A DNA stretch of 10,158 nt from Treponema sp. (GTDB lineage Bacteria > Spirochaetota > Spirochaetia > Treponematales > Treponemataceae), in the NCBI GenBank assembly GCA_012513125.1, contig JAAZCS010000272.1:1-10158 (forward strand), in the 5' to 3' direction. A model generated the notes under the pieces. That model searched no databases, was not told the DNA's origin, and was given only the letters and a program-made list of their open reading frames with translations. This document shows positions 1-5,424 of the stretch, one piece after another; the first letter of the stretch is position 1, and every line of letters begins with the position of its first letter. Both the position numbers and the translations under genes were made by a program.

Positions 1-2
1 AA

Positions 3-524
3 TCAAAATATTTATCAGCTAAATCTAATAGACTTACTTTGGAAACAAGACCTTCAACGTCATCTGCTTCATCATCAATTATTCCAGTTCAAGCAAATAC
101 TGTGGAAATATTAAAACAAGAGAATCTTTCACCAGATAAAGTAGTAGAACAAACAATTATCTCACGACAAAAATCTCTTTGGGATCAATATTTTTTTTAT
201 ATGGACATAGAATCATTACTAAAGAAAACTCCTTCTCTTAATAAAAAATATTCAACAGTATCTGAAGATGAAAGAGAAAGAATGATACAATCGTTCAAAG
301 CAGACTTAATGCAATCAAGAATAGAAAATGATATAATTGCAATTCCAGAGAAATTCCAAATTGAGAGAACTTCATATACTCCAAATGAAGGAACTGTTCT
401 TGTTACAGAATGGTTCAAATATCCAAATTATAGCGAACGAAAAAGCTACACATATAAGGTTTATCAACGAGAAGGCATCTGGTTGATATATGATTATACA
501 GTTGTTAATCTTGGTACAGAATGA
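3..524 (+). CDS. Hypothetical protein, 3' part (5' end outside window)
   Basis: I do not recognise this protein. The frame is open from the first complete codon at position 3, so the gene very likely begins upstream. A TTG at 39 could be taken as a start, but it has no Shine-Dalgarno-like purine run before it and the 12 codons upstream read on without a stop. The visible part begins with a Ser/Thr-rich stretch. A charged, probably helical middle follows (around VVEQTIISRQKSLWDQYFFY and the SEDERERMIQSFKADL region). The C-terminal third looks like beta strands (QIERTSY, TVLVTEWF, YTYKVYQ, IWLIYDYTVV), somewhat like the end of an NTF2-like alpha+beta domain; that comparison is weak. Its TGA stop overlaps the ATG of the next gene (ATGA), implying co-transcription and translational coupling. 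Confidence 0.75.
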   Translation, partial: SKYLSAKSNRLTLETRPSTSSASSSIIPVQANTVEILKQENLSPDKVVEQTIISRQKSLWDQYFFYMDIESLLKKTPSLNKKYSTVSEDERERMIQSFKADLMQSRIENDIIAIPEKFQIERTSYTPNEGTVLVTEWFKYPNYSERKSYTYKVYQREGIWLIYDYTVVNLGTE

Positions 525-1084
525 AAATTTTAATTATATCTGATGATGATTCTTTTATTTCTCAAACTAATGTTTTTTTCAAAAATAAAAGTTTTGATAC
601 CATTATTTATCGATGGTTATTAAAAGCTTTAGATAACATTGAAGAAATTCAACCAGATGTTGTTCTTATAAGTGCTAATGAATATCCTCGCCACTGGAAA
701 ACATTAACACAATTTATTAAGAGTGGAATTGGCGGTAATAATATAGCTATTTTCTTGTATGATAAAAATGAACTCTCTGATGATGATAAAAGAAAAGTAT
801 CGCTTCTTGAAATTAATGGAATAATAAAAGAAGTAACTACAGATTCATTAGAAGACACTTGCAAAAAAATTGAACTTTTCTTTAAAAAAGAAGAAACAAT
901 CAATTCTGATGTAATGATTACTAACCCTAAAACTAAAATGATAGCAAATGGTAAAATATCACTGCGTGGAGATAATTGTAAAATAATTTTTGATTTTCCT
1001 GAAGCATTAACTAAATTACAGTCTGGCGATGTAATAAATTACATTAGCTTCAATATAGGTGATGACAATATTACAAAAAAATGA
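521..1084 (+). CDS. Degenerate response-regulator receiver protein with possible C-terminal PilZ-like segment
   Basis: Residues 1-120 follow the CheY-like receiver pattern. Strand 1 (MKILIISDDD) ends in the acidic pair D8/D9, strand 3 is PDVVLIS, and a lysine near K103 sits where the conserved receiver lysine is expected. The residue in the phospho-acceptor position at the end of strand 3 is Ser51, not Asp, so ordinary phosphotransfer is unlikely and a pseudo-receiver role is inferred. After an acidic/lysine linker (about 118-130), residues 131-187 (ITNPKTKMIANGKI... LQSGDVINYISFNIGDD) resemble the start of a PilZ-like beta domain, but the segment is too short for a whole one and no c-di-GMP RxxxR motif is visible. 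Translation probably starts by coupling to the upstream stop (ATGA); no good Shine-Dalgarno is seen. The frame continues in coding-like fashion beyond the TGA at 1082-1084, so the annotated end may not be the ancestral one. Confidence 0.8.
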   Translation: MKILIISDDDSFISQTNVFFKNKSFDTIIYRWLLKALDNIEEIQPDVVLISANEYPRHWKTLTQFIKSGIGGNNIAIFLYDKNELSDDDKRKVSLLEINGIIKEVTTDSLEDTCKKIELFFKKEETINSDVMITNPKTKMIANGKISLRGDNCKIIFDFPEALTKLQSGDVINYISFNIGDDNITKK

Positions 1085-1135
1085 AAAATCTCAACCATAT
1101 CTACTGATGAAATGAATATTGTTTTACGAGATTAA
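1085..1135 (+). other. In-frame continuation beyond the TGA stop of the receiver-like gene
   Basis: Reading on in the same frame after TGA 1082-1084 gives 16 sense codons, KISTISTDEMNIVLRD, then TAA at 1133-1135, just 2 nt before the ATG of the zinc-ribbon gene at 1138. The peptide has an alternating beta-strand pattern that would fit continuation of the strand-rich C-terminal domain. The resulting 2-nt gap would match the tight gene spacing elsewhere in the window. This could mark a recent nonsense mutation, a sequencing error, stop-codon readthrough or chance: a 16-codon open stretch is not rare even in AT-rich DNA. Confidence 0.35.
1087..1133 (+). other. Possible stem-loop just downstream of the TGA stop
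   Basis: AATCTC (1087-1092) is complementary to GAGATT (1128-1133). Inside it, AAC (1093-1095) can pair with GTT (1121-1123) and ATAT (1097-1100) with ATAT (1116-1119), leaving one mismatch, a 4-nt bulge and a 15-nt loop. It starts two nucleotides after the TGA at 1082-1084. The 3' arm contains the only Shine-Dalgarno-like GAGA before the ATG at 1138, so pairing could also affect that start. The stem is AT-rich and may form by chance. Confidence 0.3.
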
Positions 1136-1137
1136 GT

Positions 1138-1524
1138 ATGCGGAAAAAAGATTCTAAAAAAGCAAAGTTCTTTTGCGAAAGCTGTGGTTCTGAAGTTCCC
1201 GCAAATTCAAAATTCTGCCCTACTTGTGGAAAATTCTTTGCATCAGTTAGATGTCCTAAATGTGGAAAAACTGGTTTTAATGAAGAATTTAAAAATGGTT
1301 GTCCAAATTGTGGATACGCTGTACATAAATCGTCACAAATATCAACAAGTAACAATAATTCTATTTTTGAGAGAATCTTTAATTCAAATAATCGAAAAAA
1401 CTCTCCTAAAAACTCTTTTTTATCAAACAATGAATTTTACGGATTACCAGCATGGATTTACATAATAACGTTTTTTATACTTACAACTTTAATCATTTGT
1501 TTATACTTGTGGTTGTATAGTTGA
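1138..1524 (+). CDS. Double zinc-ribbon protein with C-terminal membrane anchor
   Basis: This is a 128-residue protein. Two zinc-ribbon knuckle pairs are visible near the N-terminus: C13-x2-C16 with C27-x2-C30, and C39-x2-C42 with C55-x2-C58. Each set should bind one structural zinc ion. A Ser/Asn-rich, probably disordered linker (about 62-100) leads to a hydrophobic C-terminal segment from residue 103 to the end (PAWIYIITFFILTTLIICLY), predicted to be one transmembrane helix. With no N-terminal signal, the likely topology is ribbons in the cytoplasm and a tail anchor in the membrane. The start is the first in-frame ATG, preceded by a weak GAGA at 1128-1131. The molecular role is unknown; such proteins are often annotated only as zinc-ribbon domain proteins. 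It lies 53 nt after the receiver-like gene's stop and may be co-transcribed with it. Confidence 0.87.
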   Translation: MRKKDSKKAKFFCESCGSEVPANSKFCPTCGKFFASVRCPKCGKTGFNEEFKNGCPNCGYAVHKSSQISTSNNNSIFERIFNSNNRKNSPKNSFLSNNEFYGLPAWIYIITFFILTTLIICLYLWLYS

Positions 1525-1527
1525 AGA

Positions 1528-1556
1528 TTGACCAAAAATGATAGTTTTGATATATT
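1528..1556 (+). promoter_or_regulatory. Sigma70-type promoter of tRNA-Leu
   Basis: A -35 box TTGACC (1528-1533) is followed by exactly 17 nt and a -10 box TATATT (1551-1556). Each matches the consensus at five of six bases. Initiation about 7 nt downstream would give a 5' leader of only a few nucleotides before the tRNA at 1567. The -35 box begins four bases after the stop codon of the zinc-ribbon gene, so the tRNA appears to be expressed independently of the genes before it. Confidence 0.8.
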
Positions 1557-1566
1557 TAATAGTCCA

Positions 1567-1649
1567 GCCCGAATGGCGGAATTGGTAGACGCGCTTGGTT
1601 CAGGTCCAAGTGTCCAAAAGACATAGGAGTTCAAGTCTCCTTTCGGGTA
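1567..1649 (+). tRNA. tRNA-Leu (anticodon CAG)
   Basis: The 83-nt sequence folds as a class II tRNA. The acceptor stem GCCCGAA (1567-1573) pairs with TTCGGGT (1642-1648), with a G-U at the first pair, and the discriminator is A1649, as expected for leucine. The anticodon stem CTTGG/CCAAG (1594-1598/1606-1610) encloses the loop TTCAGGT, giving anticodon CAG (1601-1603), which reads CUG. The long variable arm has a TGTC/GACA stem (1611-1624) and the T arm is AGGAG-TTCAAGT-CTCCT (1625-1641). The 3' CCA is not encoded, so it must be added by a CCA-adding enzyme. It has its own promoter, and its 3' end lies 2 nt from the stop codon of the convergent pseudouridine synthase gene. Confidence 0.97.
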
Positions 1650-1651
1650 AA

Positions 1652-2407
1652 TTATAATTCAAATCTTACATTAGTGTTATTTAGTGGATTGATAAAATTC
1701 AGCCCAGATGCACAAAATTTTATTTCATATAGATTATTGTTTCCTACACAATTACTATTATAGATAGTATCATTCAAAATTGGCAAATTACACCATGATA
1801 AATGCCATCTTACTTGATGCTTAAAACCTTCCTTTAATGAACACTCAACACATATTTTATTTGAATTAACAGAAGCAATCTTGATTTTTGTGGTGTAAAT
1901 TTTCTTTTTATCTACTTTTGAAAGAACTTTTCTTTGCTCATTTTCTTCAACTGGTCTTACTTCTTTACGTCCTACATTATAAAACCGAATTAATGATGAT
2001 ACAGAAAATTGAAAATCGTTTTCAATTCTAACTTCAGGGCTTTTGAGTGGAAATCCTTTTAAAACATCGCAATTAGCTTTTATGTATTCACATTCTGCTC
2101 TATATGTTTTAATAAATTTTCCTTCTTTTTGGCTAATAAGCATTTGGTCATAAAAAAATTGATTTGTTGCTATTAACAATAATCCTGAAGTAACGTTATC
2201 TATTCTGTGCAATAGTCCATATTCTATTTCTTTAATTCCTTTTACTGAATTAATTTCAGGGAAAAGTTTTGATGCATAAAATATAGCATTATTATTATCA
2301 TTTCTTTCGATAGGTGCAGAAGGCATTAATGAAGGTTTTATTAAAATAATAAAAGGTTCGTTTTCTGTAGGTTCATGGATTATTTCTATTTTATTTTTTA
2401 ATATCAT
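1652..2407 (-). CDS. RluA-family pseudouridine synthase lacking an S4 domain
   Basis: This 251-residue protein should convert specific uridines in rRNA or tRNA to pseudouridine. The catalytic motif II is HRIDNVTSG at about residues 67-75, with D70 as the expected nucleophile. The later motif (GFKHQVRWHLSWCNLPILND) aligns with the family RTHQIRVHxxxxGxPIxGD signature; several positions differ, including Lys for the first Arg. No N-terminal S4 RNA-binding domain is present. It overlaps the upstream RluD-like gene by ATGA, and no Shine-Dalgarno precedes its ATG, so translation probably depends on coupling. It looks like a diverged relative of its neighbour. The RNA target cannot be read from sequence. 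It is the last gene of the minus-strand block. Confidence 0.88.
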   Translation of the reverse strand: MILKNKIEIIHEPTENEPFIILIKPSLMPSAPIERNDNNNAIFYASKLFPEINSVKGIKEIEYGLLHRIDNVTSGLLLIATNQFFYDQMLISQKEGKFIKTYRAECEYIKANCDVLKGFPLKSPEVRIENDFQFSVSSLIRFYNVGRKEVRPVEENEQRKVLSKVDKKKIYTTKIKIASVNSNKICVECSLKEGFKHQVRWHLSWCNLPILNDTIYNSNCVGNNNLYEIKFCASGLNFINPLNNTNVRFEL

Positions 2408-3381
2408 TTGGTTTTATTCAATATTTCTTTTTGATATTTTGATTTCAATTTTTTTTCAACTTCAAGAAATCTTTTCGGTGTTTTTGTGTTAAATTCAGTT
2501 AACTTTGAATCATTTGGAAGTAATATTTTTAACTTTTTTGAATGAAGCATCAATGTAGCTTTTGGAAATAACTTATCTTCACTATTATATATGGAATCCC
2601 CAAGTATTGGACAACCTAAATACTTCATATGAACCCTAATTTGATGAGTTCTTCCGGTTTTGATTCTCACTCGCATCAAGGAATAATTACCATAACATGA
2701 TATGCATGAATAAAGTGTTCTTGCATATTTTCCGTCTTTTGTTTCTGTTACAGCTTTGAATCTATGACGATTTTTAGGATCTCTAATTATTTGTGTCCTG
2801 ATATCTCCACATTTTATTTTTGGTCTTCCAAAACAAATGCAAATATATTCTTTTTGAAGATTTCTATTTTTAAATTGAGATTGCAACCATTCTTCGCTAT
2901 CCCGATTTTTTGCTGTAATGATTATTCCTGATGTATCTTTATCAAGACGATGAACTATACCTGGTCTTCTTTTTGTCATAACTTCATCTGCACTACCATC
3001 TTTTATCTGATTTATCGCTTTTCTTCCCCAATGATATAAAAGTGCATTAACTAAAGTTCCATTCCAATTTCCACAAGCGGGATGAGTCACCATTCCTTGA
3101 GCTTTATTCACAACAGTAACATCTTCATTTTCAAAAAGAATATCTAAAGGTATATTTTCAGGATCTATATTCTCAGGAATATTGTCTTCCCACTGAATAT
3201 CAATCTGATCATTATTTTTTACTTTCTGAGATAATTTTGATTTTTTCCCATTTACAAGGATTTCAACAATACCAGATTTTAACTTCGATCTATTCATCCC
3301 ATTAGAAACAATTGATACATATTTATCTAGACGTTCGTTTTTATAATAATCAGATGGCACTTGTATAGAATAGAAAGGCAT
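2404..3381 (-). CDS. rluD: RluD-like pseudouridine synthase (S4 + RluA catalytic domain)
   Basis: This 325-residue protein is close to the usual length of RluD/RluC enzymes, which modify 23S rRNA. The N-terminal S4 RNA-binding domain covers about residues 14-65 (ERLDKYVS, then RSKLKSGI, then VNGKKSKLSQKVKNNDQI). The catalytic domain has the motif I region near VVNKAQGMVTHPACG (90-104) and motif II GIVHRLDKDTSG with the catalytic D147. A late TGRTHQIRVHMKYLGCPILGD motif is also present, all as expected. The start ATG is one base after the stop of the previous gene, with AGAGGA as ribosome-binding site overlapping that gene's last codons. The symbol is tentative: S4-containing RluA members also include RluC-type enzymes with other 23S targets. 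Confidence 0.92.
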   Translation of the reverse strand: MPFYSIQVPSDYYKNERLDKYVSIVSNGMNRSKLKSGIVEILVNGKKSKLSQKVKNNDQIDIQWEDNIPENIDPENIPLDILFENEDVTVVNKAQGMVTHPACGNWNGTLVNALLYHWGRKAINQIKDGSADEVMTKRRPGIVHRLDKDTSGIIITAKNRDSEEWLQSQFKNRNLQKEYICICFGRPKIKCGDIRTQIIRDPKNRHRFKAVTETKDGKYARTLYSCISCYGNYSLMRVRIKTGRTHQIRVHMKYLGCPILGDSIYNSEDKLFPKATLMLHSKKLKILLPNDSKLTEFNTKTPKRFLEVEKKLKSKYQKEILNKTK

Positions 3382-3382
3382 T

Positions 3383-3874
3383 TTATTCCTCTTTTTGTAA
3401 TGATTTTGGAAGCTCTAATTTTATTGCTTCTGGATCTTCATCTATGGGAATAATATTAATATTTGAATCTCGCTGTCTTATTGTCTCTTTTTTTGCATTG
3501 CTTCTTTTAATTAATTGAACAATTAAATCAGAAAGCCCTATTCCAACAGAAATGCAAGTTGATGTAATTAATAGATTTATCTGATCTTGTTGTGTTAATA
3601 TTCCAGTTTTTGTAGTTGCATAATTATATTCTAAAGATTCTTTACTTAAGAGATTTTGCATTTGATAAGATTTATAACCAGTATAAATTAATGAAGTATT
3701 TATTGAAACAAAAGGTATTGCTCCAAGTGTTACAATTTCAAATCGTCTTAAATCTTTTAATAACTGAGGAAATTCATCTTTATCATATGGCTTGGCGGTA
3801 GTTGAACTATCTTCTGCATAAACAGAAAAAACACAAAACAAATACAAAAATAAAATAATTTTCTTCTTTATCAA
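3383..3874 (-). CDS. Conserved-looking secreted or membrane protein of unknown function
   Basis: I do not recognise a named family. The 163-residue product starts with a typical signal peptide: KKK at 3-5, a hydrophobic core at 6-17 and a likely signal peptidase I site after VYA (residue 20). C14 does not sit in a lipobox, so a lipoprotein is unlikely. Two more hydrophobic segments follow, about 46-66 (IVTLGAIPFVSINTSLIYTG) and 99-122 (LLITSTCISVGIGLSDLIVQ), then a charged C-terminal tail with a KRSNAKK stretch and an acidic-proline region. An inner-membrane protein with two helices is plausible. The start is TTG: it overlaps the upstream yggS TGA (TTGA), no ATG lies nearby in frame, the signal peptide begins right there, and GGAG lies 10 nt upstream. 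Confidence 0.8.
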   Translation of the reverse strand: MIKKKIILFLYLFCVFSVYAEDSSTTAKPYDKDEFPQLLKDLRRFEIVTLGAIPFVSINTSLIYTGYKSYQMQNLLSKESLEYNYATTKTGILTQQDQINLLITSTCISVGIGLSDLIVQLIKRSNAKKETIRQRDSNINIIPIDEDPEAIKLELPKSLQKEE

Positions 3875-4575
3875 TATTCTCTTTCTCCAAATATTGCAGT
3901 TCCTACTCTTACTAAAGTTGAACCTTCTTCAATAGCAATGTCAAAATCATTAGACATGCCCATTGAAAGTTCATCAAGAGGTAATAATGGAAATTGCTTT
4001 TTACATTTTTCAGCAATAGTTCGTAATGTTGAAAAGGATTTATGTATTAGCTTTTTATCATCGGTAAAAGGTGCCATAGTCATAAAACAATTTGGTTTGA
4101 TATGTGGATACAAGTTTTCATTACATAAAGAAAGAGCTTTTAATAAATCATCTTCATTTGTAAAGCCAGATTTAGATTCTTCTCCTGTATGATATTCAAA
4201 CAAAACAGTTATAATTTTATCTATTTTTGAACATTGTTTTTCAATTTCATCTAGCATTTCTATCTTATTAACAGATTCAATACAAGAAGAGATTTTAACA
4301 GCATTCTTTATTTTATTTGATTGAAGTACACCTATCATATGTAAATCTATCTTAAGATTTTTCTCAATTATAGCAGGAAATTTTTCCATTGCTTCTTGGA
4401 CTCTATTTTCTCCAAATAAAAACTGATTACATGATAAAGCTTCAATAATCTTTTCTACAGGATGAAATTTACTAACAGCTAATAATTTAACACTATTAGT
4501 TTGCCTACCCGTTCTTAATTCTATTGAATTAATTTCATCTTTTATTCTTGATAAATTATCACATATTTCAGACAT
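3871..4575 (-). CDS. yggS: YggS/PLPBP family PLP-binding homeostasis protein
   Basis: This 234-residue cytoplasmic protein has the single TIM-barrel architecture of the YggS/PROSC (COG0325) family. The family binds pyridoxal 5'-phosphate and regulates B6 vitamer and amino-acid pools, with no established enzymatic activity. Visible family motifs are LLAVSKFHP with the PLP-lysine K36, FGENRVQEA, the IGVLQSNKIK motif, a variant of the central glycine segment (HTGEESKSGF), and the phosphate-binding end SMGMSNDFDIAIEEGSTLVRVGTAIFG, given here in two parts: SMGMSNDFDIAIEEG and STLVRVGTAIFG. The length is normal for the family. The start ATG has AGGAA 7 nt upstream and follows the DUF5718-like stop by 9 nt. 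Its TGA overlaps the next gene's TTG. Confidence 0.93.
   Translation of the reverse strand: MSEICDNLSRIKDEINSIELRTGRQTNSVKLLAVSKFHPVEKIIEALSCNQFLFGENRVQEAMEKFPAIIEKNLKIDLHMIGVLQSNKIKNAVKISSCIESVNKIEMLDEIEKQCSKIDKIITVLFEYHTGEESKSGFTNEDDLLKALSLCNENLYPHIKPNCFMTMAPFTDDKKLIHKSFSTLRTIAEKCKKQFPLLPLDELSMGMSNDFDIAIEEGSTLVRVGTAIFGEREY
3885..3888 (-). promoter_or_regulatory. Ribosome-binding site supporting a TTG start
   Basis: On the minus strand, GGAG lies inside the last codons of yggS, 10 nt before the TTG at 3874-3872, followed by a further purine run (AAAGAGAA). It supports TTG as the start of the small signal-peptide protein, since no ATG or GTG is available in that frame close by. Confidence 0.55.
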
Positions 4576-4584
4576 TATTCGTTC

Positions 4585-5424
4585 CTATAAAACTTTTTGG
4601 ACTAAAAAAGAAATCTCTTTATTTGAGAAATCATTTTTATTTACTTTTTGCTTTATTTCATTATGTGTAAATTTAGATTCAGGATATATAGCAATTACAA
4701 TCTCATCATTTTTATCCATAAAATTCTTTTCGCCAAATTCTGTATATCTAGTAGCACCAATTGAAATCATAATTTTCGATGGATAACCTGAAGATTCTAA
4801 ATAAGATTTTATATTTTCACCTGGATCTGTATCATCTTGTGTATTAATCTTTTCTATTATCCAATTCAATAAAGTTTTGTGAAAATAACTATAATTTTTT
4901 ATTTGGCTATCTTCTCCATAATCAAATATTTCATTATTTCTTATTAAAAAACTTGAAATATTATAAGAATCAAGGATTCCGCCATCATCAAAACTGTCTA
5001 TTTTTATCCAATTCGACGAGAACCCTTTACTACAAGGTCCCCAATTTTTCTTTTCACTAATTTTTTTGGAATTCTCTTTTCTAATTGAACAATCATTTGA
5101 TGAAGCAAAAAACATCGGTTCAATTGATGTAACATTTCCAGCATTCCATTCAACAGAAAAAATAATTCCACATTCTGGTTCACTTTGCAATTTAGTTTCG
5201 TACTTTGGATATAAAATCTTATTATCGCTAAAAGGGAATTCCTTTAAATATTTAGGACAAATTGAAGAAGAATTAGATATATACGTTGGGAAAATCAATT
5301 TTGGTGCTTGTTTATCTTTTGTAACAATATGAACAAAATTCTTGTCTTCACCAGCCTGTTCTAGATGACCTGTAAAATTTCCTACAATTCCAAAACAAGG
5401 AATATCTTTTAAATCAATCATCAT
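4585..5424 (-). CDS. DUF5718-like protein, probable divergent FAH-fold protein
   Basis: I recognise this as the uncharacterised DUF5718 type from its N-terminal GNFTGHLEQAGED segment (15-27) and the later GATRYTEFGEK (223-233). The function is not established. Motifs in order resemble the fumarylacetoacetate hydrolase (FAH) superfamily: an E82-P-E84 pair, NDCSIR at 110-115 (compare NDWSARD of FAH), a lysine in CSKGF (K133), a GGILDSYNI strand, an NNEIFDYG turn, and a terminal IMISIGATRY followed by FMDKNDEIVIAI, like the FAH GTPxG...LxxGDxVxxxI ending. E82, E84 and D111 could be metal ligands. The fold assignment is my inference from motif order. There are 279 residues. The first of two adjacent ATGs overlaps the rnfB TGA (ATGA). 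AAGGT lies about 11 nt upstream, which favours the first ATG. Confidence 0.85.
   Translation of the reverse strand: MMIDLKDIPCFGIVGNFTGHLEQAGEDKNFVHIVTKDKQAPKLIFPTYISNSSSICPKYLKEFPFSDNKILYPKYETKLQSEPECGIIFSVEWNAGNVTSIEPMFFASSNDCSIRKENSKKISEKKNWGPCSKGFSSNWIKIDSFDDGGILDSYNISSFLIRNNEIFDYGEDSQIKNYSYFHKTLLNWIIEKINTQDDTDPGENIKSYLESSGYPSKIMISIGATRYTEFGEKNFMDKNDEIVIAIYPESKFTHNEIKQKVNKNDFSNKEISFLVQKVL

Noticed and set aside
39..41. TTG as the start of the first gene
   Set aside because: The frame is open to the left edge of the window and there is no Shine-Dalgarno before this TTG, so the gene is better read as 5'-truncated.
1082..1133. Selenocysteine insertion at TGA 1082 with the downstream hairpin as SECIS
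   Set aside because: The 15-nt loop begins CTAC with no G in its first two positions, the stem is weak and AT-rich, and the protein type has no redox role that would suggest selenocysteine.
1184..1465. 93-codon plus-strand frame inside the zinc-ribbon gene
   Set aside because: It is an out-of-frame shadow; the overlapping frame has intact CxxC pairs and a membrane helix.
1533..1549. Inverted repeat CAAAA/TTTTG between the -35 and -10 boxes of the tRNA promoter, as an operator or terminator
   Set aside because: Only five A-T-rich pairs, easily expected by chance in this base composition, and no U tract follows in a useful position.
3383..3874. Lipoprotein reading of the small secreted protein using C14
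   Set aside because: The residues before C14 (YLF) do not fit even a relaxed spirochaetal lipobox, and a good signal peptidase I site (VYA) follows at residue 20.
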